64,000 nucleotides of DNA from Fibrobacter sp. UWR3 (GCF_900143055.1 NZ_FRCW01000003.1:248001-312000), one strand, 5' to 3'. Counted from the stretch's first letter, positions 34,464 through 42,575 are shown. The notes: a model not told the origin generated them from the sequence alone. A program made the numbers and translations.

Positions 34464-35222
34464 CTATTCACAATTATTTAGAATCGCAACAGGAACCCAA
34501 TGCGCCTTATAGGAACGCCTTGTTTCTGGCGTACCAAGAGTAGGCCGATGTGTTCCTTGGACAATAATAGACGCTTCAGGATGTTTTTGGGCAAAATCTG
34601 CGATTAGTTGGAGAGAATGGTGCAAACTATCCCTATCACCAGTCCGAGAACTCTGCGTAGTCCATGCAATTGTTTTTAGAGAATCAGTCAACAGTAATGA
34701 ATCGATCTTTACAAGCATCACGCTGTCTGCACACCTTTGACAGAACTGAGCGTAACTAAAACCAATTTCACGAATATACTCTCTCCGCTCGTATTCCGTT
34801 GAATCGCCGCCAAACAAATATAAGTTCGGATGCGGAGTTTCTCGGTACTCCGTTTTTTCAGCGTGCTTCGTTCTGTTCGCGAGTCGGCGATGAAGTGCGA
34901 ACGTATGTGGAATGTCCGCAAATACCGCGAATTCTTCTGCTAGAAGATTTTCCTGTATTGGGACCCCCCAGGCATCCACCAAGATTATCACTTTTGTTTG
35001 AGAAGAATCTCCTATTTGTAGGTGAAGCCGCCGTTTATCGAAAATTGTGTATTTGTCCTTATACATCTGGGTGAGGGAATCTTCGTGGACCGATGGTTGC
35101 AGGTGCCAGGGTTTTTCGAAAACGGTAGACATGCTGGTCTTTCCCGCAATATAAAAAAGAACGCTTGAAAATAAAGCAAGGAAAAGAAAGCAAGCTATGT
35201 TTATTTTTTGCCACTTTTTCAT
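34464..35222 (-). CDS. LtaS-like protein 2, short and missing a metal ligand
   Basis: 252 residues with a single N-terminal helix (about 8-28) instead of the usual four or five. The catalytic-type domain is present: TKVIILVDAWGVPIQENLL, TKHAEKT, LYLFGGDSTEYERREYIREIGFS, AWTTQSSR, and WVPVAILNN at the end. In the C-terminal metal motif it reads IIVQGTHRPTLG where the two homologues have GDH, so an aspartate that normally binds metal is replaced by threonine. It may therefore be inactive or have a changed role. Start and stop overlap its neighbours, so it is translated as part of the GT-C operon. Confidence 0.75.
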   Translation of the reverse strand: MKKWQKINIACFLFLALFSSVLFYIAGKTSMSTVFEKPWHLQPSVHEDSLTQMYKDKYTIFDKRRLHLQIGDSSQTKVIILVDAWGVPIQENLLAEEFAVFADIPHTFALHRRLANRTKHAEKTEYRETPHPNLYLFGGDSTEYERREYIREIGFSYAQFCQRCADSVMLVKIDSLLLTDSLKTIAWTTQSSRTGDRDSLHHSLQLIADFAQKHPEASIIVQGTHRPTLGTPETRRSYKAHWVPVAILNNCE

Positions 35223-36949
35223 TGTCTATCCCCAACAACGGAATATTTGATTACATATATTTCACCAAATGTCGCTATAGTGTCCGTGGACAAAGTCCTA
35301 CGATAATGTCTCTGATAAAAGTCAGGAAGTATCGGATAGGGGGAATCTTCAACAAGATAGACATTAGGATTAATAATATCTTTAATCGGGTTTGTTACGC
35401 CCCTCTTGGTAAGCTCTTTCTTCATTGCCGGCAAATGAATGTTCCAATACCCTAACGAAAAGATATTTTGCCAACTTCCTGGCTTTATGGACCAATACGG
35501 CTTATCTTTCAGCGTACCCAACTGCTTATATCGTTCAAAAGAAAGCAAAAAAACATCGTCAGGATGTTGCTGTACATAATCTACGAATTCCCTCCAATCC
35601 CGAGTCATTTCTCGAGTTTCAATGATATTCCATTTTGTTTTTAACGACTGCGACGAAATAGCCAAGGCGGAAAATAAAATGGCGAACAGGATGACTGCAA
35701 AAGGAAAAATATTTTTATGTTTCGCTACGAACTCATTTTGAAAAAGACCATCTTTTGTAAGGAACGGAATTGTGCCGACAATAGCATAAAGCCACACCCC
35801 GGTCTCTACATGATATACTAGTCGATTTACCAAAAGAAGGTAGCTCAAGGACGCAGCGACGATGCATAGCGATGCCCATGGGTATAAATTCGCTTTCTTG
35901 TCGCGGATTGCAATAAGCAAAATGCAGAATATCACCCAACACCATCCGTTTGTGCGAGTGAGTGCCGAAGAAATCGCCATAAGGAAAGCAAACGGCATTC
36001 TAGACCAATTCGGATAGTACAAATTCCGTTTTGCGACATCGATAATCTTCTGTAATTCGCCCTCACTTAGAATTTCTGTGTCATAGAACACCCAACTCTT
36101 GGCCAATTGATAATCAATTCCGGACATTTCTCGTTCTTCGAGTTCATCGAAAGTTGATTCTGAATCGTAATACGCCCCATCTCCAAAAAAAGCTCTCACA
36201 GGCTGGTATTCTGCATAATACTTGTAATCACCTTGGCTATATAGACTTTTATCATGATACTTTAAAGCAAATAACGCAACAAATGTTATAGATAAAATAA
36301 TTAGCGAGCCTTTATAAAGACCCTTCCGTTCAAATATATTAGAGGTGAGCAATATGCAAAGAAGCGGCAATCCTAATAAGAAACCTTCCCAGCGCATTAC
36401 GCTGCCGGCAATTAAGAATAGCCCACCTAGAATTATATGAAATTTTTTTTGACTGGCATCGCCGAGTGCAATAAGTAAGATGCCGGCGGCAGTATAGGCG
36501 GTCGCACATTGCGTGAAACTGAGCTGAAAGTAGAAGTCAGGGGTCAGCGCGGCAAGCAAGACCGCGGCCACAGGAATACCTATTTTCTTACCCAGATTTT
36601 GGATTAGTGCGTAGGTATAAACAGTAAAGGCGGCAAAAGTTCCTGCTAATTCGAAAATAAAATACCACCCAATCTTAGGGAATAGCAGATAGAACGGCTT
36701 TAGAAAAAAACCATAAGCCGAATTAACGAAGTACATGTGCACATCATATTCCGCGCCATACGCTCCAGTTAGGACGCTGGACATAAAGTAGTCATCAAGA
36801 GAACCATGTCGCACCACGCCAAAAGCGAGATACAAAAGAAAAAAGATGAAATTTAAGCCTAGGGCTGAGAATAAGGCTTTACCACTTCGCATAATTGAAA
36901 TATAATATTTTAAACAATCAGTTAAAAATATTTTTTCAAAACTAAACAT
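35219..36949 (-). CDS. GT-C-like multi-pass membrane protein 2
   Basis: 576 residues from 36949, or 557 from the ATG at 36892; neither has a clear ribosome site. It is homologous along its length to the protein at 32756 (acidic LDDYFMSSVL loop, FTQCATAYTAAGILLIALG, GGLFLIAGSVMRWEGFLLGLPLL). About ten helices and an extracytoplasmic C-terminal part (HPDDVFLLSFERYKQLG; KKELTKRGVTNPIKDIINPNVYLVED). The last segment corresponds to IHKRGVTNPMKDVVLDNVFVVD in its homologue. It is the first gene of the run 36.9 to 31.2 kb, beginning 36 bp from core site 3, so inversion there would change what lies upstream of its promoter. Confidence 0.75.
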   Translation of the reverse strand: MFSFEKIFLTDCLKYYISIMRSGKALFSALGLNFIFFLLYLAFGVVRHGSLDDYFMSSVLTGAYGAEYDVHMYFVNSAYGFFLKPFYLLFPKIGWYFIFELAGTFAAFTVYTYALIQNLGKKIGIPVAAVLLAALTPDFYFQLSFTQCATAYTAAGILLIALGDASQKKFHIILGGLFLIAGSVMRWEGFLLGLPLLCILLTSNIFERKGLYKGSLIILSITFVALFALKYHDKSLYSQGDYKYYAEYQPVRAFFGDGAYYDSESTFDELEEREMSGIDYQLAKSWVFYDTEILSEGELQKIIDVAKRNLYYPNWSRMPFAFLMAISSALTRTNGWCWVIFCILLIAIRDKKANLYPWASLCIVAASLSYLLLVNRLVYHVETGVWLYAIVGTIPFLTKDGLFQNEFVAKHKNIFPFAVILFAILFSALAISSQSLKTKWNIIETREMTRDWREFVDYVQQHPDDVFLLSFERYKQLGTLKDKPYWSIKPGSWQNIFSLGYWNIHLPAMKKELTKRGVTNPIKDIINPNVYLVEDSPYPILPDFYQRHYRRTLSTDTIATFGEIYVIKYSVVGDRQ

Positions 36950-36985
36950 TCGCCATACAGCTTTGAATCCGATAGTAGCATAATA

Positions 36986-37001
36986 CTACGTGAAGTTGCA
37001 G
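36986..37001 (+). repeat. Pilin recombination core site 3 (plus orientation)
   Basis: The bare 16-bp core CTACGTGAAGTTGCAG; identity with the other sites stops at both ends, so this copy sets the minimum. It is in frame with cassette 3. Confidence 0.88.
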
Positions 37002-37331
37002 CAGGCATACTTTGCCGAGAAAGTCAAGTATGGAACATGGACAATGATTGGCTATTCTGGACCGGGCTCCAATGCGGGGACTAGCTCCACCACAACAAAC
37101 TTTGTTTATGATGGAACGGGTCTGACCACAGAAACGAATGCCGCAGATCAAGTTGGCTGGAAAGCAAAGAATATTGCCAAGTTGAATGACTGTGCTGGTG
37201 ACACATTCCATTGGCAGGTAAAAACTGGTACTGTAACAAATGATAAGGATGCTTACGTTGTTGAAATGACAAATGATACTGATGGTGCCTGTGTTGCGTT
37301 GACCCCGAACTTCACGTCGATTGGCAACTAA
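36987..37331 (+). pseudogene. Silent pilin C-terminal cassette 3
   Basis: From the core Tyr, 114 residues: YVKLQQAYFAEKVKYGTWT, IAKLNDCAGDTFHW, then DGACVALTPNFTSIGN. It aligns with the pilin tail, with both cysteines. Two codons before the core there is an in-frame TAA, so it cannot be read from upstream as it stands. It faces the active pilin: inverting the 2.2-kb interval between core 3 and core 4 would put this tail directly behind the pilin head and move the present tail here. Confidence 0.88.
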
Positions 37332-37351
37332 TCTAATTTGTTAAACTAATT

Positions 37352-37391
37352 GAAATGGTTCTCATCGGCGAATGCTGGTGGGAACCATTTC
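37352..37391 (+). terminator. Hairpin after silent cassette 3
   Basis: Arms GAAATGGTTC and GAACCATTTC flank an 18-20 base loop, 21 bp after the cassette stop. The T-run is weak. It reaches the last base of the convergent LtaS-like gene 3. Confidence 0.6.
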
Positions 37392-38830
37392 TAATTTCTT
37401 GAGTGCCCATTCAACACGATCATTGGAACCCATTTAAAGTAGAATGACTGTACAAAGCCGGCGTCCATTAAGGCACCCATAGGACGATGGTCTCCGCGAA
37501 TAATGAATGTGTATTCAGAATGACGATGTGCTAGCCATGTAATCCATCTTGCGGTATTCTCCTGCAGTGTAAAGAACGTGCAATCAATATCCGACAAATC
37601 AAGAGCCGTGCACTTATCTGATTTCTCATGGATTGTTGACAATTCATAAGGCGGGTGAGAATCTAGTGTTGTCCAATATATGAATTTTGGCGTAGTTTCA
37701 CCAAGCAAGGAATCTAAAAAGATGACCAAGGATGAATCGCATATACCAACAAATCCGTAATTACATGTAGACAACCTTTTGTCTGTTAGCTCATCACGAA
37801 AAAGAAGATGCTCGAAACCAAATTTCGCATAATTAGCACGTCTGTCGTAAAATCCGCCAGAAAAACCATGCACGTACCACGTCTGCAATCCATTCTCTTT
37901 AAACATCGCAGGAATTGGTGTTCCGTTAGCTATTCCATTTATGGAACCAAAATCTTCCCATTCCGCGCCCTGTGTATGATTCGAATGACGGTGATACAAA
38001 CCCATAAAACTTGGATCGGCATCCGCATAAGCGGAAAATAGCGTTTTGTCATAAGCAACAGATTTGTTTACTCCGAAACTTTCGACAAGAATCATCACAG
38101 TCGGTCTTGAGTAATCTGCAATGACAGATGCTGCGCTATCCCATTGCGGAAATACCTGTTTTATATCCTCTTGTAAATAGGAACTCTTTCCGACGATATT
38201 TTGTTTAAAGTATTGCCAAAGCCATGTTTTTGCAGGGTATTCCATTAGGCTTTGACGTTGTTGCAAGCAAGAGAAACCATAGCCTAAACAAATGGAAATG
38301 GTAGCAAGGGCAATCGCCACCGGATATGACAATTCAAGTCTTCTGCCGCCACAAAGATTTTTTCTTGCAAAGGCGTATTGAATCGCCGTAATCAACAATG
38401 GAATAACGACAAATAGAGGAGGTCCCCACCAAAAGAACCTAGCCAAGCCCCATACATCGGAATTCTTTAACGCAAAAGTCGAATAAAAGAAATTCTCACA
38501 ATCCACCACAAAGAATAAAAGAGAAAAAGCGGTAAATGCCGGTAGGACAAACTTTTTTTGCTTAGGAATTGATATGATAACCCAAAACGTCAACAGGTAA
38601 AGGCCGGCTGTTGCAAAGCCTTCCGCAGAATTTGCATAAAAAGAATACCCACAGATAAAGGCTGTGATTATGACTTTCCATACGATATTTCTTGATGGCA
38701 GAGCAAATGCCAACAATAGAAAGAATTCTTCTGCTGAGAAAAAACCGTGTAGCAGGGGCGAATCAAAGAATTCGCACGCTAGGTACGGTGCAAATGCGGC
38801 TACAATTGGGACAAAGAACAATAAAAACAT
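37391..38830 (-). CDS. LtaS-like alkaline-phosphatase-superfamily membrane protein 3
   Basis: 479 residues with five or six N-terminal helices (to about 190). The extracytoplasmic domain has TVMILVESFGVNKSVAY, HTQGAEWED (candidate Thr), VHGFSGGFYDRRANYAKFGFEHLLF, IYWTTLDSHPPYEL, FIIRGDHRPMGA and WVPMIVLNG. It is the best-conserved of the three homologues, with an intact GDH. It starts 62 bp after the pilin stop, behind the pilin terminator, with no good ribosome site, so expression probably depends on read-through from the pilin promoter. It sits inside the core 3-core 4 interval and would turn round with it. Confidence 0.83.
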   Translation of the reverse strand: MFLLFFVPIVAAFAPYLACEFFDSPLLHGFFSAEEFFLLLAFALPSRNIVWKVIITAFICGYSFYANSAEGFATAGLYLLTFWVIISIPKQKKFVLPAFTAFSLLFFVVDCENFFYSTFALKNSDVWGLARFFWWGPPLFVVIPLLITAIQYAFARKNLCGGRRLELSYPVAIALATISICLGYGFSCLQQRQSLMEYPAKTWLWQYFKQNIVGKSSYLQEDIKQVFPQWDSAASVIADYSRPTVMILVESFGVNKSVAYDKTLFSAYADADPSFMGLYHRHSNHTQGAEWEDFGSINGIANGTPIPAMFKENGLQTWYVHGFSGGFYDRRANYAKFGFEHLLFRDELTDKRLSTCNYGFVGICDSSLVIFLDSLLGETTPKFIYWTTLDSHPPYELSTIHEKSDKCTALDLSDIDCTFFTLQENTARWITWLAHRHSEYTFIIRGDHRPMGALMDAGFVQSFYFKWVPMIVLNGHSRN

Positions 38831-38840
38831 ATATAATCAC

Positions 38841-38870
38841 AAAAAAGGAACCCCGCGAAACAGGGTTCCT
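38841..38870 (-). terminator. Terminator between pilin and LtaS-like gene 3
   Basis: On the minus strand the arms AGGAACCC and GGGTTCCT are separated by 9 bases and followed by TTTTTT. It lies 23 bp after the pilin stop and 11 bp before the next start. Confidence 0.85.
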
Positions 38871-38892
38871 TAAGATGTTTATTCGGCTTTGA

Positions 38893-39378
38893 TTACTTAC
38901 CAATCTGGTCGAAGGTCGGGGTAAGAGCCTTGCATTCGGTGTCATCTACAGCAGACGTGTATGAACTTACCGTTGTCGTACTACCGATCGCGCCCAAGGC
39001 GATGGTCCAGTGATAATCACTATCACAGTCATTTAACTTAGCAATATTCTTAGCCTTCCAACCTATAGCATTACCAGTGGAAGTTGCTTCGTCTGTGTCA
39101 ACTTCGGCTGCGTTATATTCAAAGTTGTTTGATTCGCTAGATGCGCCCTTAGATCCACCCGGTGCCGCATAACCAATCATATCCCAGCCGCCAAACTTGT
39201 TCTTTTCGGAGAAGTATGCATCCTGCAACTTCACGTAGGTTCCTGCTGCAGGGCCGACTTCAGAGGCCTTGGACTTGGCGATCATGCCGAACAGCTTGGG
39301 AACTGCGACGGCGGCGAGGATGCCCATGATCACAATCACGACCATCAATTCAATGAGGGTAAAACCTTGTTTCTTCAT
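38893..39378 (-). CDS. Type IV pilin major subunit, the complete (expressed) copy
   Basis: 161 residues with AAGGAG 6 bp before the ATG. A short leader MKKQG is cut before the Phe by prepilin peptidase, giving FTLIELMVVIVIMGILAAVAVP with the conserved Glu5. Residues 1-47 form the constant head. At Tyr48 the shared core begins, and the 114-residue tail (YVKLQDAYFSEKNKFGGWD, KLNDCDSDYHW, DTECKALTPTFDQIGK) aligns with the three silent cassettes. The Cys pair probably closes a C-terminal loop. It is the only copy with a leader, so it should be the one assembled by the PilT/PilC machinery coded near 59-61 kb. Confidence 0.95.
   Translation of the reverse strand: MKKQGFTLIELMVVIVIMGILAAVAVPKLFGMIAKSKASEVGPAAGTYVKLQDAYFSEKNKFGGWDMIGYAAPGGSKGASSESNNFEYNAAEVDTDEATSTGNAIGWKAKNIAKLNDCDSDYHWTIALGAIGSTTTVSSYTSAVDDTECKALTPTFDQIGK
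39218..39247 (-). repeat. Pilin recombination core site 4, inside the expressed pilin gene
   Basis: Minus-strand copy of the core, thirty bases identical to site 1. It codes residues AlaGlyThrTyrValLysLeuGlnAsp. Recombination here leaves the reading frame intact with each cassette. Confidence 0.9.
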
Positions 39379-39455
39379 AGTGTACTCCTTGTTGTTTGTG
39401 ACACACTTGTTTGAGTCCTGGCCCGGAATTGAGCGTTCGACTCGTTTACTTCCCT

Positions 39456-39484
39456 AATATACACAATTTTTTTCGGAAAAGCAA
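39456..39484 (-). promoter_or_regulatory. Candidate promoter of the pilin gene
   Basis: On the minus strand TATATT (39456-39461) is preceded 17 bp upstream by TTGCTT (39479-39484). The leader to the ATG at 39378 would be about 70 bases. No sigma-54 type GG/GC pair was seen. The rest of 39485-39690 is AT-rich with no supported gene. Confidence 0.4.
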
Positions 39485-39698
39485 TAGTTTTGTCAAACTT
39501 TTGTCATTTTTGTGTCATAACAACCTGGAGCAGACGCAAAAATTGCTTTTTTCGACCAAAATCGCCGTTTTAGGGGTGTTTCGGATGCTTACAATTATAG
39601 ATTTTTTTCGCAAAAAAGGGGACTTCCGCCGAATTTTTTTATTCCAATGTGGAATATATCACACCCCTTTTGTCACGGAAATGTCATTTGGAGGGGAG

Positions 39699-39718
39699 AT
39701 CCCCGCCTTCGCGGGGAT
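39699..39718. repeat. Short inverted-repeat element (ATCCCCGC/GCGGGGAT)
   Basis: Perfect 8-bp arms around CTTC, followed by GACAAAAG. Single copy of the dispersed family, in the gap between the pilin promoter and the AlbA_2 gene. Downstream in the same gap (39729-39805) two copies of a TTTAAGAGGT-like motif precede the terminator at 39814. Confidence 0.7.
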
Positions 39719-39813
39719 GACAAAAGAAATTTAAGAGGTCTAAATGCCGTTTTTGAAGTAAATTCGGCAATTTTCTCTTAAAAAAAAAGCTTAAAACCTC
39801 TTAAATTTTCGAC

Positions 39814-39837
39814 AAACCTCTTAAAATTAAGAGGTTT
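39814..39837 (-). terminator. Perfect hairpin after the AlbA_2 gene
   Basis: Arms AAACCTCTTAA and TTAAGAGGTTT with a 2-base loop directly after the stop codon at 39838. The left arm occurs again at 39794 (AAACCTCTTAAA) and, reversed, at 39729. Confidence 0.75.
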
Positions 39838-41493
39838 TCATTTCGATAAGACCCATTTCTTAGACGCGTTATACCTAATTCGTCCCGCCATTCTGAGACT
39901 AGAAAGCAGGTTCTCAATCTTACTCTTTTTCTGACGTTCATCAAGGTTTGCCGGCAAATGTTGTTGCAGCATTGCGAAAATTTGGGACTTGCTCAATTCG
40001 CCATAATCCTTCAGATAATCCACGATAATATTTCGGTAATTCGTGTTGCTCAGCCCTTTCGCTTGCGAATGTTCCATTTCCTGGCTAGTCGCCAAAGCAA
40101 CATATTTCGATATGAAGATATTCTTTCCGCGGCCTTCGACAAGGCCATTCTTTTTCAACAACCTAATTGCTTCTTCCGACAATGCCCTTTTCTTCTGGAG
40201 AGCATCAAGTAATACGGCCTCATCCAAGCCAACGGAAGTATTCTCCAAAAGCATTTTGCTGTAGTCTTCGTCGATTATCGTTCCCGGAATACGCAGCACA
40301 ACTTTATCATTTGTGCTCTCGTAATCAGGCATAGGTAAACAGCGATTACGTTGGCTAAGAAACATTGAATGTATGCCATAACCCTGCGTGTCAATCATCT
40401 TCAAATTGACCATTGCCTGAACAAGGAACGGATTTCTGTAACAAGCAGGCGTCCGCTGCCCGCGAATGTAGTCTTCAAAGCGACCTTCAAAGAATGAACC
40501 GGCATTTTCGAAACAAAGGCTGTCTTTCTCCTCGGTAACAACAACTCTTGAATTTGCACGATAATCTTGATGAGCAATGCAATTATGCAGCGCTTCCAAT
40601 ATTGTCTTGGTATCGTACTTCCAGACTTCTGCAGGAATTAAGCTTTTGCTTGGATAAATCTTAAATCTGTAGTTGCGAATTTTCGCCAACACATGGTCAG
40701 TAGAGAGGAGAAACGGGATAGAAAAAATGTCACCCGCCTGTTCGTCCCCCGAATTCAATCGCCAAACTATCTGGGAGATATGATTTAGATAATGAGATGA
40801 CTCCTCCCTCCCCAACAACAGTAAGGTAGTTCTCGTAATTTTCCCGTCAATGGTTATTTTCGCCTTATCCAAAAACGCAGCGTCACTTAAAGAATCTATG
40901 TATTCCTTTTTGTCGGGATAACGCTCAACAAAGCCCAAACGAGCCCTTTTAATCGCCACAGGATCAAGATCGCATAATGCTGCCTCGGGAATGATTTCCT
41001 TACTCCAATCCAACCTAGAATTGTAGATGGTACGCATCCAGTCATGATAATCACGCAAGTTAGTTGTTGAACTATTTACCCTAATATAGGGGACATTCTG
41101 AAAGCAAGTCGGTTGCTCGGACGCAGCGGGAATAATAAAGACGGATACGGGGGATTTTTCATTTCCCTTGTAAAAAAAGCGTTCTACCTGAAAGTTAATC
41201 TTCGGAGTAATATTCACGCGAAGATAAAGTTCAAGGTGTTGATTTCCTTTCTTGGCAGTCGCAATATCAAATGACGTTCCAACAACTTCATAAGAATTGT
41301 CGTCCACACCGAAGAACAAATAGCCATTCTCTTCCCGTTCAAGACACGCACCATTAGAAAGTGCCGAAATGTACTTGCCCAAGTCTTCAGGACTCACATG
41401 ATTGCTCTTGAACTCCAAGAAACGGTTTTCCATAGCAAACGTTTTTATACAGGAATCCAGCAGTTCTGTTAGCTCTTGGTCTCTAAATGTCAT
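39838..41493 (-). CDS. AlbA_2 (Schlafen-type) putative transcriptional regulator
   Basis: 551 residues. The N-terminal AlbA_2 domain (about 20-150) has RFLEFKSNHVSPEDLGKYISALSNGACLE and GYLFFGVDDNSYEVVG, the usual E-x-K and FGVDD signatures. The middle part contains a GHKL-like ATPase-type segment with KTILEALHNCIAHQDYRANSRVVV and LCFENAGSFFEGRFEDYI. The C-terminus has two winged-helix stretches (EEAIRLLKKNGLVEGRGKNIFIS; VDYLKDYGELSKSQIFAMLQQHL). Such proteins often stand in accessory or defence regions. A copy of the 108-bp repeat lies directly upstream. Confidence 0.88.
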   Translation of the reverse strand: MTFRDQELTELLDSCIKTFAMENRFLEFKSNHVSPEDLGKYISALSNGACLEREENGYLFFGVDDNSYEVVGTSFDIATAKKGNQHLELYLRVNITPKINFQVERFFYKGNEKSPVSVFIIPAASEQPTCFQNVPYIRVNSSTTNLRDYHDWMRTIYNSRLDWSKEIIPEAALCDLDPVAIKRARLGFVERYPDKKEYIDSLSDAAFLDKAKITIDGKITRTTLLLLGREESSHYLNHISQIVWRLNSGDEQAGDIFSIPFLLSTDHVLAKIRNYRFKIYPSKSLIPAEVWKYDTKTILEALHNCIAHQDYRANSRVVVTEEKDSLCFENAGSFFEGRFEDYIRGQRTPACYRNPFLVQAMVNLKMIDTQGYGIHSMFLSQRNRCLPMPDYESTNDKVVLRIPGTIIDEDYSKMLLENTSVGLDEAVLLDALQKKRALSEEAIRLLKKNGLVEGRGKNIFISKYVALATSQEMEHSQAKGLSNTNYRNIIVDYLKDYGELSKSQIFAMLQQHLPANLDERQKKSKIENLLSSLRMAGRIRYNASKKWVLSK

Positions 41494-41510
41494 TTATTTT
41501 TCCGTTTTAT

Positions 41511-41618
41511 GGCGGGAACGCCCCCGCGAAGGCGGACAGGGACACCCCCATCTATACTATAAAACGATTTCGCGGGGAAAATGAGCCAAACAGGGCGTGA
41601 AAATTTTGTTTACACAAA
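41511..41618 (-). repeat. 108-bp upstream repeat, copy A (before AlbA_2 gene)
   Basis: Starts GCGGGAACGCCCCCGC and ends TTTTGTTTACACAAA. It shares with copies B and C the block TCTATACTATAAAACG, then TTTCGCGG and GTGAAAATTTTGTTTACA. Read toward the gene it carries a possible -10 TATAGT. It lies 18 bp upstream of the AlbA_2 start. The remaining 41619-41757 contains no gene that I can support. Confidence 0.8.
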
Positions 41619-41757
41619 TAAGGACGAGACGGTTCGCACACCATACTTCACAAAACAGTTGGCAAAATCAAGCAACAACTTGGCAAACTATTGCTTTTTG
41701 TTGGCAAACTTCTTGCGCAACAAAAGCACTGTCAAACCAGGTAATTATTCTGATATT

Positions 41758-42174
41758 CTAGTCATCGTTATAAATTACCTCGCCGGTAGCCAATAAGGCA
41801 ATACGTTCCAGGTCAAATACCTTGCCGGCCCTGCCGTCCGGCCGGTCTACCGGCTTTATGACGCAGAACGAGCCTATGCCGTAGACTATATTCACTTCCG
41901 AATACAGGTCACGATATTTCAAGGTAAAGTTGTAATTTTCCCACTCGTCATCGTCGTCGTGCCATATGAAGTCGCCGAAGGCCTGGTTATACAGGTTCTG
42001 GTAAAAGAACTCCATGCACGTCCAGATTTCTTCCTTGTCCGCGCCTTCATAGCCGTACATCAGGGATTCCTCCTCAAACGACTTTCGTTCTTTTACGAGC
42101 TCGATAAGCTTTACCAGCCAGATCCCGCCTTCGAGGCTTCCCATATCCTCTTCGACAAGGGTTTTCCGTGTCAT
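41758..42174 (-). CDS. Unrecognised 138-residue acidic protein
   Basis: No family recognised. It is acidic, with an Asp run (IWHDDDDEWENYNFTLKY) and no signal peptide or membrane helix, so cytoplasmic. Acidic single-domain proteins of this size in such islands are often immunity proteins, but no toxin is adjacent: the next gene upstream is BrnA, 185 bp away. That gap (42175-42359) contains no clear feature. Confidence 0.6.
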   Translation of the reverse strand: MTRKTLVEEDMGSLEGGIWLVKLIELVKERKSFEEESLMYGYEGADKEEIWTCMEFFYQNLYNQAFGDFIWHDDDDEWENYNFTLKYRDLYSEVNIVYGIGSFCVIKPVDRPDGRAGKVFDLERIALLATGEVIYNDD

Positions 42175-42359
42175 CTAATCGCAGTCCTTGCTGATAATAT
42201 ACTTTTCCTTGTTTAACTTTTAGGGCTTCGCCCAGCCTATTCTAAATATATCCGATTATTGCATTATGCGCAATAGCAACACTTTGGGTGTCTGAGCCGT
42301 CCCATCTAAATCATTGTTCGCTTTCCCAATTTCACGGTTTTGTCATTTGAAAGGCGCCT

Positions 42360-42575
42360 TTATTGCCACTTCAGGTTCAACCGACGCTTCGAAACAGCAC
42401 AATCCGTCAAATATGAGTCTATCAGAACCTGGTACGGGATTCCCAATTCCTTTGCCATATTCTTAAAGTATTCGATTGCAGACAAGTTAAGTCTAATCGT
42501 AATCTGCTTCTTGAGAATCTTGGCATAAGGGTTCTTCACAGCCCTCATCTTCGCGAAGTCATATTCCTTTTTCAT
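42360..42575 (-). CDS. brnA: BrnA-type antitoxin (CopG/ribbon-helix-helix)
   Basis: 71 residues. KKQITIRLNLSAIEYFKNMAKELGIPYQVLIDSYLTDCAV is a ribbon-helix-helix DNA-binding unit. Its start overlaps the BrnT stop by 4 bp, the usual toxin-then-antitoxin order of brnTA. It should bind BrnT and repress the operon promoter. Confidence 0.85.
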   Translation of the reverse strand: MKKEYDFAKMRAVKNPYAKILKKQITIRLNLSAIEYFKNMAKELGIPYQVLIDSYLTDCAVSKRRLNLKWQ

